Below are positions 50,701-62,700 of a stretch of DNA of 64,000 nucleotides, one piece after another; position 1 is the stretch's first letter, and the number at the start of each line of letters is the position of its first letter. Source of the stretch: Aptenodytes patagonicus (lineage: Eukaryota; Chordata; Aves; Sphenisciformes; Spheniscidae); assembly GCF_965638725.1 (NCBI RefSeq), contig NC_134950.1, positions 145,877,636 to 145,941,635 on the forward strand, written 5' to 3'. The position numbers were made by a program, and so were the translations under genes. Under the pieces are notes generated by a model. It was not told the origin of the DNA. It worked only from the letters and a program-made list of their open reading frames with translations, and did not search any database.

Positions 50701-53700
50701 TATTTTTGAAATCTTTTGCCTTGTAGCAGTATATTTAGAGCATTTAAATCTGAATTGTGAATGTGCCTTATAAGGTTATCATAAATTATTTTTTATTTGG
50801 ATAGAACTATACGATATTATTTATACCTCAGCTTCTTTATGAAGTTGCATTTTTGCAATTAGGTCTTTCAAAGATGAAATGGTGCTTAGAAAAGCTTTCC
50901 TTTCCTCAAGCCAAGATTCTGGCTCTTGCTTAAGAGGTGGCATCTCTCTTTCACCATATGGAGATTCAGTGAGAGACAGCACCTGTATGCCTTCATGATG
51001 GACTGCTTTCAGCAAACCCTACAATAAATACAAGAAAAAAATCAGTAATGCCAGTCCTAATAACAACAACAACAATAATAATAATCTTATTTCATACATA
51101 TTCGAATAGTGGTACTTCTAAATTGATCAGCATAAGGAAACTATGTTTTCTCATATCAAAGACAGAAGTGTCACCCAGTTCTTTATATCTGCCAAACCGC
51201 AGAACTTATTAAATAGGTGTATTTTTCCTCAGTTTCAAATGAAAATTCCCAAAGTTCATCTGTCAAATCAATACTCAAATTTTAAAATGGTTGCTGATGG
51301 AAACTGACATTTTAAAAACAAAGTTCTGGGAAGCTTCCAGGTGAGCTTTGCAATTCACTTTTTGAAATTACTATTAAGCTAGGGCTTTGTTGGAAGAGAT
51401 TTGCCTTTTCTTTTTTTAATGTAATTAAAAGCATGATACCCTGTTTATAATAAACACAATTGTTTACTTTCATAAGAAAGATATTATTCTACACCTATAG
51501 TAACAGAATCTAGAAAACTGTGTAATAGATGATCATGACATTATCATTAATTCACAATACAATAAATTGTAATTAACGGTAGTTATATTTCTCATAATCA
51601 TAATTAAGAACAAGCCTACAGTTACAAAACTCATATTTAACCTAATTTAACATGCAAAAATGCACATCATTTATCATAAGTATTTTAAAATGTATTATAA
51701 TAGCCGACACTTTAAAACTTATCTAAACGGCTCTCTTTTCACTAATCAAGCATCAGCTAATCTCAGCTTTTGGTAGTATCACTCTTGTTCCATAATAAAA
51801 ACGATCAGTTCTATTTTACCTTAATTTTTTTTGGAAGTAAATCTGTTGAAGTTTCACCTTCATCTATTCCTTCAGATATGATGTCAGATCCCTGGGTCTG
51901 AGCAAGATACATTCCTTGACTCCAGTCTGAACTGGAGTCTAAAATAAAAGGAGAGAAAAACATGAAAGCTGGATTACTGTGAAACTTTGAAGAACAAGCA
52001 TCAAAAAAGTATTTTTGTCTGTTGTTGTTACAGGTGGTTGCATGTCACCAGAGTTGATTCTAAGCCTGGAGACTACCTGTTTTATAGTTTTTCTTTTTCA
52101 GTTTCAAAGCAGTGACAGTAAAACAAAATAATAAAAAAAAATCCTAGTTTAGTTCTAAAAGAGAAACAACTACTTGCACAAACACTTCTGCCAAATGCCC
52201 CCCCCTTAATATGCTTAGCTTTTGCCTATGAAAAGGACCATATTAATAATTTTTATTGCTCTTGGAGAAGTCAGTACCTGTCATTATCTCCCACTGCTAG
52301 GGAGCTGTAGGTTTAAATTCTATCAAGAGATGATAAAGCTACGCTGAAAAGATAATGTAATATGTAAGAAGGATATAGGAACTCCAGTGGGAAGAAAAAC
52401 ATTAGCATCTGATACCTCGACTCAACCCATCTCCACTCTAGTCATCTTCCTTCCTTAGCAAATTAATAGACATGGCATGCTCAGCACCTTGTCTTAGTGC
52501 GACAGGCACTGCTTCGATCTGGGGAGTACTTGTTTTTATTTCTTAGAACACAAACTCTTTAATGGTAAACTTAATATTAAAAAAGCAGACTTAATTTATA
52601 ATGCTGTTTGAAATCTATAAAAACAAATTTCTTACCACTAGAACCTCCATCTCTAGCTTGATACAGTGGAGAACGTGCTAATCCAGAAACTGGGATTCCC
52701 TATATTCAGAAAAGAGAACAATCAAATCCTTAATCACCCCACACCCACTCACAATAAGGAAGCTAATTCTAAGGAGCAGGAAACGATATGAGCCTCTCTG
52801 TTCAGTTTCCCCTGCAATCACAGCAATCAAAAAGGAGATGAGAAAGATGGCATTCAATAGGGTGACCTACACTGTCCCCACTTCACAGAGCAGGACGGGT
52901 CCAAGGCAGTAGCACATGGAAGCATCTGATAGTCGAGCACACTCCCAAACTTAAATTGCTGAGGAAGGGGTTCACAATCTCTCCCTAGGCCGTGGAAACG
53001 TTAGAACACTTAAAAGCTTTATACTGAACATGTGGTGGTTCACACTTCACAGACTTTAAATGGGAATTTCTGTAGCAGGAGCAAAAGCACGAACCGAAGT
53101 AGTTCAGTTAATATAAAATAGGATACATACCTCTTTAGCTCGTAGAGTTTCTATGACTTCCTTTAAAGTATTACATTCTTCAGTCAATACTTGCACTGCA
53201 ACAAACTTCTCTCTTTTTAATGCTTCAGATTCAGAGATATGCCTTGTCTCCATGTCCATGATTTCAGCAGCATGGAGTTCTTGCATTTGGTCGATTTTTT
53301 CAGTAAATTCTCTTATGATCTCTGCAATCTCTTCTGAAGAACATCCATTTTGCAATTCAGTTTGGATTTCTGCATTTTTAACAAGGACTGGTGAAGTTTG
53401 GATACAGCTGTTGATTTCCACAGTCTTGTCTGTTTGCGATGATGAGCTTTTTCTAATTAGAGTAGACTCACTGCTTGATAAATCACACAGTATTTCTGCA
53501 TCTTTTTTGCTTTCAGTTTTTGCCGTTTCCTTGTCCTTTCTCACGTAACTTGCAAGCCTCTCTTCTGCTTGAACTAGGTTCTCTTTGACTTTGCACAGGT
53601 CTTCCTGAAGATGTATCAGACTTGCTTCTTTTACCTGTAAATGTGGAGAATCTGAATTGCAGTCCTTCCGAATACTTTTAAAAAAAAAAAATCTAAAACC

Positions 53701-56700
53701 CAAACAACCCTCTATACCATTAGAGCTCAGTTCAGTCCTATTTTAAAGCAGTTATGACCCGTGGTAACAAATATTATCTCCTAAGAAATACAGCTCTAGA
53801 TCCACTGTTGCACTATAGTGGACTGTAGAACTATGTACTCTGGCAACAAGTGAAGATTTGGCCTACAGCATCAGCTGTATTCCACTGACAGTAGGTACTG
53901 AGTGACTGTTTTTCTTAGTGGCATTCTCAGTACAAGATTAAAAAAAATATATAGCATGCATATTTGCACAATAAGTCCTGTATAATCATTTGCTTTAAAT
54001 ACAATATGGAACAATCTGGTTCTTACTGCTAGTTCTTGCTGAAGTTTTTCTGCCTTTTCTTTGTAACTGCTCAGTTCTTCCTTAGCAGCAGCTGCCTCTT
54101 CTTTAACTTGCTCTAATTCGAGTTCATTAATAAGCACATTTTCTTTTTGACTTTCCATGAGTTGTGCTCCTACCTACATGGCAACACAAGATACGGAAAA
54201 CGGTGAAGAATCTTATGAAGAATCGACTATTAACAGCACTGATCACTTTCACACCAACTTACAAAAGCCACAAATGAAAACACCATAGGGGAAAACAAAT
54301 ATATGTTATTTGGATTAACATAGCCTCAAAAAATTAAGACTGAAAGACCATTTTCCTAGATTAATTCCCACAAACTGGATAAGCGTGGGAGGAAAGACTG
54401 TCTTCTTACAGTTTACTGAACGGCAAGCAGAAATTGGCTACACCACGTAGAAAGCACAGGAAGGTTAACAGAGAGTAGGAAATGAAGTCTGATAATATCA
54501 TTAAATTTATAAGACATATATGAGATTCATTCAACCTGCATTTGGATGAAAGGTCTTAGAACCTTTGCTGGTCCAGCACTGGGTTCCATGACGTCTCTGA
54601 ACTTAAGAGTTTCAGCAACCAAGCCCATGCTTGGGCTATCAAGTATAGTCAACTTTGACTAAAGGTTTTAAATTCAGAGGCAACATAACCAGTGGTGGAT
54701 GGAAATCAGAACAAATGTATACTGGTAGAAACTACTGATGGGAAATATCTTTGAAATCAAGACAGGAAAGCAAGAAAAAGTAAGCCAAAATCAAAGCATA
54801 CATAACCAAACAACCTCCCCCCCCAAAAAAAACCTGTACAGACAAATTGCTATGACTCTTACCGTTCTGAACCCTCTTCAGAGAATCCCTTCTTTAGGAT
54901 TCACCTAAAATAACATCCTTCTCTTTGTAACTTCAGGAATAATAGAGAAATGGGAGTCTACCTCACACAGCAAAATATTCCTATCACTAGTCTCATTAAG
55001 AAGTGTTTCATTCATTACAGTTTACATAAAATAACAGATTTTAGTGAAAACAAGCCAAAAGAAAATGGCATCTAATTACCTGATATGTCTGCATTTCTTC
55101 TTGCTTAATGTATTTCTGAATTTCTCCTTTGTGTTTTTCTTGAACCTCTTCCAGTAATTGCTGAAGTTCTAAGAGTCTCTCTTCTTTCACTTGGGCTTCC
55201 TTTTGTGCAACTTTTACATTTTCTTTTTCTAGCTCCAAGTTACGATTTACCATTGCCAGTTGGTTTTCCATCTCACTAAGCCTCTGTGTTAAGAGTGATA
55301 ATTTTGATTCCATCTCATTTTCAGTTCTGTCACTCAAATCCTCTGTTTGGGCATTCTTGCTTGCTTCCTCCACACATTTAGAAGCTTCCTGAATTTCCTG
55401 CATGAATTTCCTTTGCTCTTGAACTGCATTTAGCTGAACCTGACTCACAAGAGCAGCAGCAACTTTTTCCACTAGTGTCTTTTCCAGTTCTAATATCCTC
55501 TTTTTAAGTGTTTCTCTTTCAGCTTTGCCTTGCTCTTTCAGGTCTTTTATTTCATTGTAGGACCAGCACAGTTCTGAATCTTTTTCCTTAATGCATGCCT
55601 GAAGTTGCTGCAGTTGTACCTCCATCTTGCTAATGGCAACTCTTGTATTCTCATCTGGAGACCTAAGCTGGGACTGATCTAGCAACTCTACCTTCTCACA
55701 TAAGCCTTCTTCCACTTTTTCAGTTTTCCCATTGCTCCTATCTTCTGTTTTTTCCCTATCACTTTTCATCAATGCACACTTATGTTTCTCTGTTATTCTT
55801 TCATGCTCTTTTTTTAACATACTTATTTCTTCCTTTAGCTGGTTCATTTTTAACTTAGTTTCCTCAAGCTCGTTCTTTGTTCGAGATGCCTCTACATTTA
55901 TGTTTTCTACTTGCTTCTCCAAAGCTTCCTTTTCTGCCAGAACTGTTTCAAGTGTGTGTTTCAGACTGTCAGCATCTTCTTGAAAAGCAGCAATGTCTGC
56001 AGGTACTTTTTGTTCAATATTTGCCAGTTCCTGCTGAAGCTTATCAATTACATCATTCAACTGCTCTACTTCCTCATCATTTTTTTTCTTCACACGTTCT
56101 TGATCACTTTTCAGACATTCTACCAGGGCTTCAAGCTCCTGTATATGCTCATTTTGCTCTTCAATAACCTGGGGGGGGGGGGGGGAATACAAGAAGAGAA
56201 CTTCATTGTGGGTAACTATTAAACCCTCAACTAATTTTTCTCCTGGACTTCACAGCAACAGTTTAATCAAATACTGAAACATCTTGTAAAAGAAAGTACA
56301 TCCTCAGTGAATTTCTTAATAGGATGTCTCTCGTAAAGCTTTATGAGAATCAGGACATCTTCACATAGGACTGACAAAGTAGCCTGTGACCTTGATGAAC
56401 TGCAAAATAGGTGTGAAAGCATCAAATGAAGTGAAAGCATTTGCAATATTCACAGAGATATGAAACACTGAAGTTTAAGCGTTCACAATACTTTTTTCGC
56501 AATAGTTTGGTCTAAAGCTCTGTCTCATCCATTTTATTGCAAATTAAAACAGAAACAAGTGGAGTGGTCATGTCTGCTATTCAATCTTCTTATGAAATCA
56601 AGGTTTAGTGTACTATTTTTACTCAAAGAATTCCAAGGAACGAAGATTTATGAAGCTTAAAACTTACAGATAAATTTTCCTGCATCACATTACATAAAGA

Positions 56701-59700
56701 ACTTCCTTGGAAAAAAAAAAATCCTCAAGCTTACCATATACAGGTCAGATATGTTCAGCTAGATTATATAGATACTGTGCTCTTCATGCAAAAGCACCAC
56801 TCATTCATATGGTCAAACAGATTTATATAGGACACAGCCAGTTAAGATGGATATGTATTTTAAATACAAATAGACCTTTAATTAATTGTGTTGAAAAATA
56901 CTGTTATAACATGCTTTTTAGTCTGAGACCGCAGACAACGCCTATCAGTTGACTCTGACATTTCCTATCACAAACCTAAATATGTGTTTGTCTGTTTATG
57001 TGTGCGTGCATACACATATGCAGATGTGCACAAAAACACGCAGGGCAAATAGTACCCATAGACCCAGAGCACAATTACGTCTTTGTGCTATAGCTTAAAT
57101 GAAAGTAAAGAGAGACAAAATTATAGAAGTATTTATTTTAAAACGTATATGACTATCCAAACAAAATTCAAAGAGAGATTGGTGAAGACATGAAGAGAGT
57201 GAGAATAACACTTTCCTAGATTAGTTCTAAAGACACTTAAAATTACGGGCTGTGTAAGGGACTCAAAATTCCAAGAAATTCATAAAATGATGTAACTGAG
57301 CAAATATGAGGGTGATGACTTTATGATGCAGAAAAGAGAAGCCATCTTGTATCAGCTTCTAACAAGAAATAAATGAGTAGACGCAAAAAATGGAACGAAC
57401 ACTAAATTTAGTAAATAAAAAAGTCTTAGCAAAAGGAAGAATAAGACAAGTTATCAGATTCCAATAGAGGAAGTTTTACAAAATTCATTTAAAAAACCTA
57501 CTTGTTGAATTGCAGTGGGAGCAAATTCTCATTTGAGTGTAGAAGAATGACAAAAAAATCCTTTAGAAAGTCAAAATAAAGACAGACCAGATTATAAGTA
57601 GTAAGTCTAAGAAACAAAGTGGATATATTTTCTTAAGGGAATGTCTGGAGATCTGAAATGAACAGTACTTCTACATTGGAAATGAAAAAGGCAGAAGTAA
57701 ATCTGTCAAAAATATTCGGAAAGAGATACTATAAAATAAAATCAGTTATGGTACCTAAAATAGGTTAAGAACTCTAAAAGGGCTTTTTAGAAATATGAAG
57801 AAGAAAAAAATGCGGAAGAGAAGAAAGATGACTAAATTCATTACTAAAATAGCCAGCTTTTTCCTTTATCTCTCAATACTTCATTAGGTTTAGTTAGTTA
57901 AATAGAATAGTAAGACAAATTTGTAATAAGTATAATATGTACAAAAATAAATTATAAATGTAACCATATAAATTAGAGGGGCTGATTTGCCAACTAAGAA
58001 CTTATTTTTAAAAATCCACGGAGACTAGAGGAAGTTCAAAAACACTAAATAAAATGTGAACAAGTCATTGGTTTTCAGAAGAAAAGAACAGTGATCCTGG
58101 TGATTGCTATCAAGTCAGAATAACAGTTTCTGTTCTTCATAACATAATGGAATAAAGGACCAGGGAAGGCAAATACAGCAATTAAAAGAAAAGCACTTAG
58201 TGGGATGAAGATGTCTAAGGGACTAGGAAAGGGATTAACCTAAGAACAATCTATTCATATTTAATACTGATCTCATAATCAAGCAGAGTAATTATTTAAT
58301 GTCCTGGAAAATATAACTGAGTAAGAGGATGAAATTAAGAAAATGAAACTTCATAGAACAGGAGAAGAACCAATTGTTAAAATGAATTATGCCTGAATCC
58401 TGAGTATTTTTCTCAAGGCAAGAAATGTAACCATATTACTGTGGTCACTGTATAAAGCAGAACCGTTCTGGATTCCTAAAGTATGATCTTTCCTAAATCC
58501 AATTCAAGGTTTTGTCATTATTCACTGAGGTTCATTATAACTAAATTTTGCACATAAAAACGCAGTGAAATTATCCAGCTCGGTCAGAGCTCTATTTTAG
58601 TGGATTCAATATGTCCTAGTAGAATGTTACCCTAAATGTTCAATCAGCTACTGAGTGGTAACAGAACTCCTGTTCTTACCTTACTGAGTAATACTTGCTT
58701 TGGGGTTAAAGTTTATGACTAATAAATTTTCACATTTAAAATGGTCAGAATGCAAAATTCATCCACTGAAAAAATCCAATTTTCTTTCTATAAAAAATGT
58801 GAGACTGAAGGCCTGTTTCTGCTGTCACTTAAATCAATGCAAAATAAGTAGTATTTCTGTTGAAATCAAATGCGTTTTATCTGTATAAAATGGAAGTAAA
58901 CCAGAAGAAGATGAAGCTCATTATCATAAAAAACACATAATTGAAAAATAATAGAAAGCTACAGGTGTTAAATCTCAGTAAATAAAAGAAAGATGAATCT
59001 GCCTCTTTCTTTCTTGCTCTCCATTTCTAATAACACACATCATTTTGTTTGCACATCCACCATGCTTCAAACAGGATTAAAGATGTTGCCAACATCGGTA
59101 TGATGACAAAGTATTTACACAGGCTCATGGAGCACAAAAGTTCAACTGCTAAAAAACCCCTATAAAATCCAACATGATCCAGCAGGTGTCACTGAAACAT
59201 AACACTGAAAGTAAGTCATTGTAGGGAAGATGGTAGAATGAACGTTGAGATTGAATTCAGCTACCTACATACTATTAAATGTTCGGAAGTATTAGAAGAA
59301 TAAGGAATGAAGAAGAACTTAAGACAAAAACTCAAGCAGAAGTAAGGCAGAATAATAAAAAGAAAAGCAAGCAAAAAGTATTCTTCATAAAAAACGAGAC
59401 AAAAAAGGAAAAAAGGATTAGGGTTAAAGCACTGCTTGAAACTGAAGCATTTGTATTTTTAAATTAAGGCAGCAATAGGAGATAATGTAATTGGTGGGGG
59501 GGGCGGCAGGTTTTTTTTTCTTTAAACAGCTAGCAACACAAAGTAGGACTCTGAAAAAGATTTCAAAAGGATGTACTTTGTTGTCAGTTGTGACTTCAAG
59601 TTGCTGTTGCAGTTTTGCAATTTGTTCATGAAGATGATCTATTTCCTGCTCCTTTTCTTGCATGATGCGAGCGAGCCTCCCAGCCACTAAATGATGGTCC

Positions 59701-62700
59701 TTTATGGTGGCATCTTCAGATTTCTGGATAGCTAGTCCCAGTATTTCCATTTCATCCTACCAAAAAAACCCCACCCAAAACCATGTTACAGTTGTACATA
59801 ACGTTTTCTGCATATTCTTGTATGAGTATTTAAGGCATAGGAATTAAAATAAACAAATTGCATGGAATAAGAAGTAATTATATGAGCCTTTTAGTGTTTT
59901 TTGCAAGTTGAACTGCAGAGTGCTTGAGAAAGAATGTGGCATCTTGTTTTTTTCCAAGAATTTATTTCTGGGGAGGAGGGAGAATAAAGCTCTAGGCTTC
60001 TCTGTTACACAATTACCTTAAATAATTTGTTCTCTTGTTCAAGTTCTTGCAAGTGTGTAGTGGACTCCTTTCGCTGAATTTCTAGTTGCATGTGCAATTG
60101 TTGAACTTCTTCATTTTTATTTTCTAGCTCCTCTCGAAACTGCTCCAGTTGTTCCTCAAGGTTCGTGACCTATGTTTCCAAAACAAGTGGTGGAAAAGTA
60201 GACAGTCATACCAAAAATTAAATGTCATAATTTGCAAGTGCAACGTCTATAGTAAACTGGTTTGGTATGCAGAAACAAAAGAATGTGTACTCAGTGACAT
60301 TCTGAGTCCTTAAATTGAATGGAATTTTAAAACCCACTAAAAATCAGCTGAAATCACTATGAAGTTTTTCTTAATTGGGATTAATTTTGCCCAGAAACAC
60401 CCTTGTAAGTCATAAGCATTAACTTTAGACAGTAACAATTATCATGGCTCACAAGAGAATTTCAAAGGGATCTGGACTGGTGTCTCTCTGATCTGCTAAA
60501 AAATTTCATCTGCATAGTTCACTAAACTCAATAGAAAGCAAAAAGTGACAAACCAAAATATCAGCAGAAACATGAAACATTTCACAAGTATTTTACCTCC
60601 TTTTCCTTTCTGTCCACAGCTTCTCGTTCAGCTTGCAGTTGTACTTCAAGAGGTAATTCTCCCTTTACTATGATGGTGCCAAACTGTTTCCTTTCCTCCA
60701 CCTTTAAACAGAAATAATATTAATAATAAACAAATTAAAAAGATATATTGTTTTGCTCTCAAGAAATAAGAAAGTAGTAAATACATGATAATTTTAGACC
60801 AAGCAATACCTTTTGCAAGTTGTCTGCACTGACGATTAAGGCTTGTTCCAGTTCTCTTATCCTGCATTCTAGTTTCTCAATTTCTTCATTTCGTTCTTGT
60901 ATATCTCTCTGAAGTTGCTCCTTAGAGAGCAAAAGCTCACTGCATTTGTCTGTTTTTTCTTTTAGATGATTTGTTAACTGTTCAACCTGGTGACAATATG
61001 GCAAGATGATGAATATACTGTACTAGACTGGAAGGGTTTGCTAGCAATAGCAACAGCACTCATTTTTGACAGAGAAAAAAATATCCCTCTTTCTCGTAAC
61101 GGAACTCCTACTCTTCAGGTGAAACAGAATGTAAAGTTAGGATACTGTAGTGCTACATCCAACAAATGCAAACAGCATTTTTTAAGAAGCTGTATGTTCT
61201 GTGCTATATCACCTACTCTCTAGAACTGACCCTGTCCTTCTGAAGCCTTCAGACTCTCTAGTCAGTTAAAAGCAAGTAGCGTGGCATCCCTATGCAGCCC
61301 ACTAAAAAGATACCTTTAACATCTACGGATGGAATGTCTTGACCCTAAGGTCAAGATGCTATTTGCATCTTTGAGGAATATCATAGTTCTAAAAATCTAA
61401 GGAGTTGATTAGTGACATACAGACATCTCCTAAAACTCACTGGGTCTTTAACATTGAAGAGAATTGTTATACTTCAATCTCAAGAAACAGGAAGTTTTGT
61501 TTTCTTGCTGGGTTTGTTAAATGGGATCAAACAGATGTGATGGATGATATAATTTCACTTTCTACAGGGGACAAAGCATCCAAATAAAGCATTCTGAATC
61601 TCAGTAGATCAGATGTTTGCAGCTCAGAAATGACATATTAAAAGAGTAACTGAAGTAGCAGAGATGGGAATGATCCCAGTTCTAGCAGTATTTCAGAAAT
61701 TATTAATCAAAATTACAGGTAAGAAAGATGTGTAACAAATCCATGGTATTAGGCCTGATGCACCGAGTTAAGACCTGAGTTAAACTAAGCAATCGAGCAA
61801 GAGACATGGAAAGTAATGTTTGTCCCACTCAAGAAACTGATTTCAGTATTTACAATTAAGAAGTTACGATGTAGCCAAAAGGTAGAAGACTCAAAGCATT
61901 TCAATAGATAGGAGAGAAGAGGACCAGAACATAAAGCTGACAGGATGGTATTATTGACGTTATCCATCCATGAGTAACATCAAAGTCTGAAGTGACCACA
62001 GAAAAGTCCTGAGAGAGAAATGGAAAAAGAAAAATCAAGTCTAGAGCAAACTCTTTACGACAACCCTCCCTGGAATAAGTTGACAGCATAAGCTGAAACA
62101 ACAGTAAAAAAGAAATGAAGTTATCAACAGAAAATGCTCACGGCATTCATGCAAAGCAGAAGAGCATTTCAAAAAATGTGCAACTATGAAAAAATAAAGC
62201 AGCTATCTCAGAAAAGCATGAGAAATAATGATAAAATGTATATTTATGAAATACTCCAAGTAACACTGTGACATCAAAATATACTATATAGTAAGACTAT
62301 GTGCCTCATTTGATAAAAATTAAATGTAAATCTAATACACTATTGAAAATTCTGTCTATAACTTGTAATGTATGACATTCAACACCACCCAGCACTAAAA
62401 TAGCTGCTACACCTGTGGTGCCTGCAGACATTATCTTATTGTCTATCCTTCTACCCACTAAAAAAATTCTGATTTAAAAGCATCTAATACAAACCTCAAA
62501 ATTTTAATCAGTTACAGATGTCTTTCATTTTACAGCATGCTTTAAATTGCCATTGTAGCATATCTGCCAACTTAAGAGTATACATATATGTGTATATGTG
62601 CATATAAATCAAGACAATTTTTACATACAGATTCTGTACAGAGAATTAGGGCAATTTTTATTATGCTATCAAATTTGAAATTTTTTTCTTGGGAGAATTT

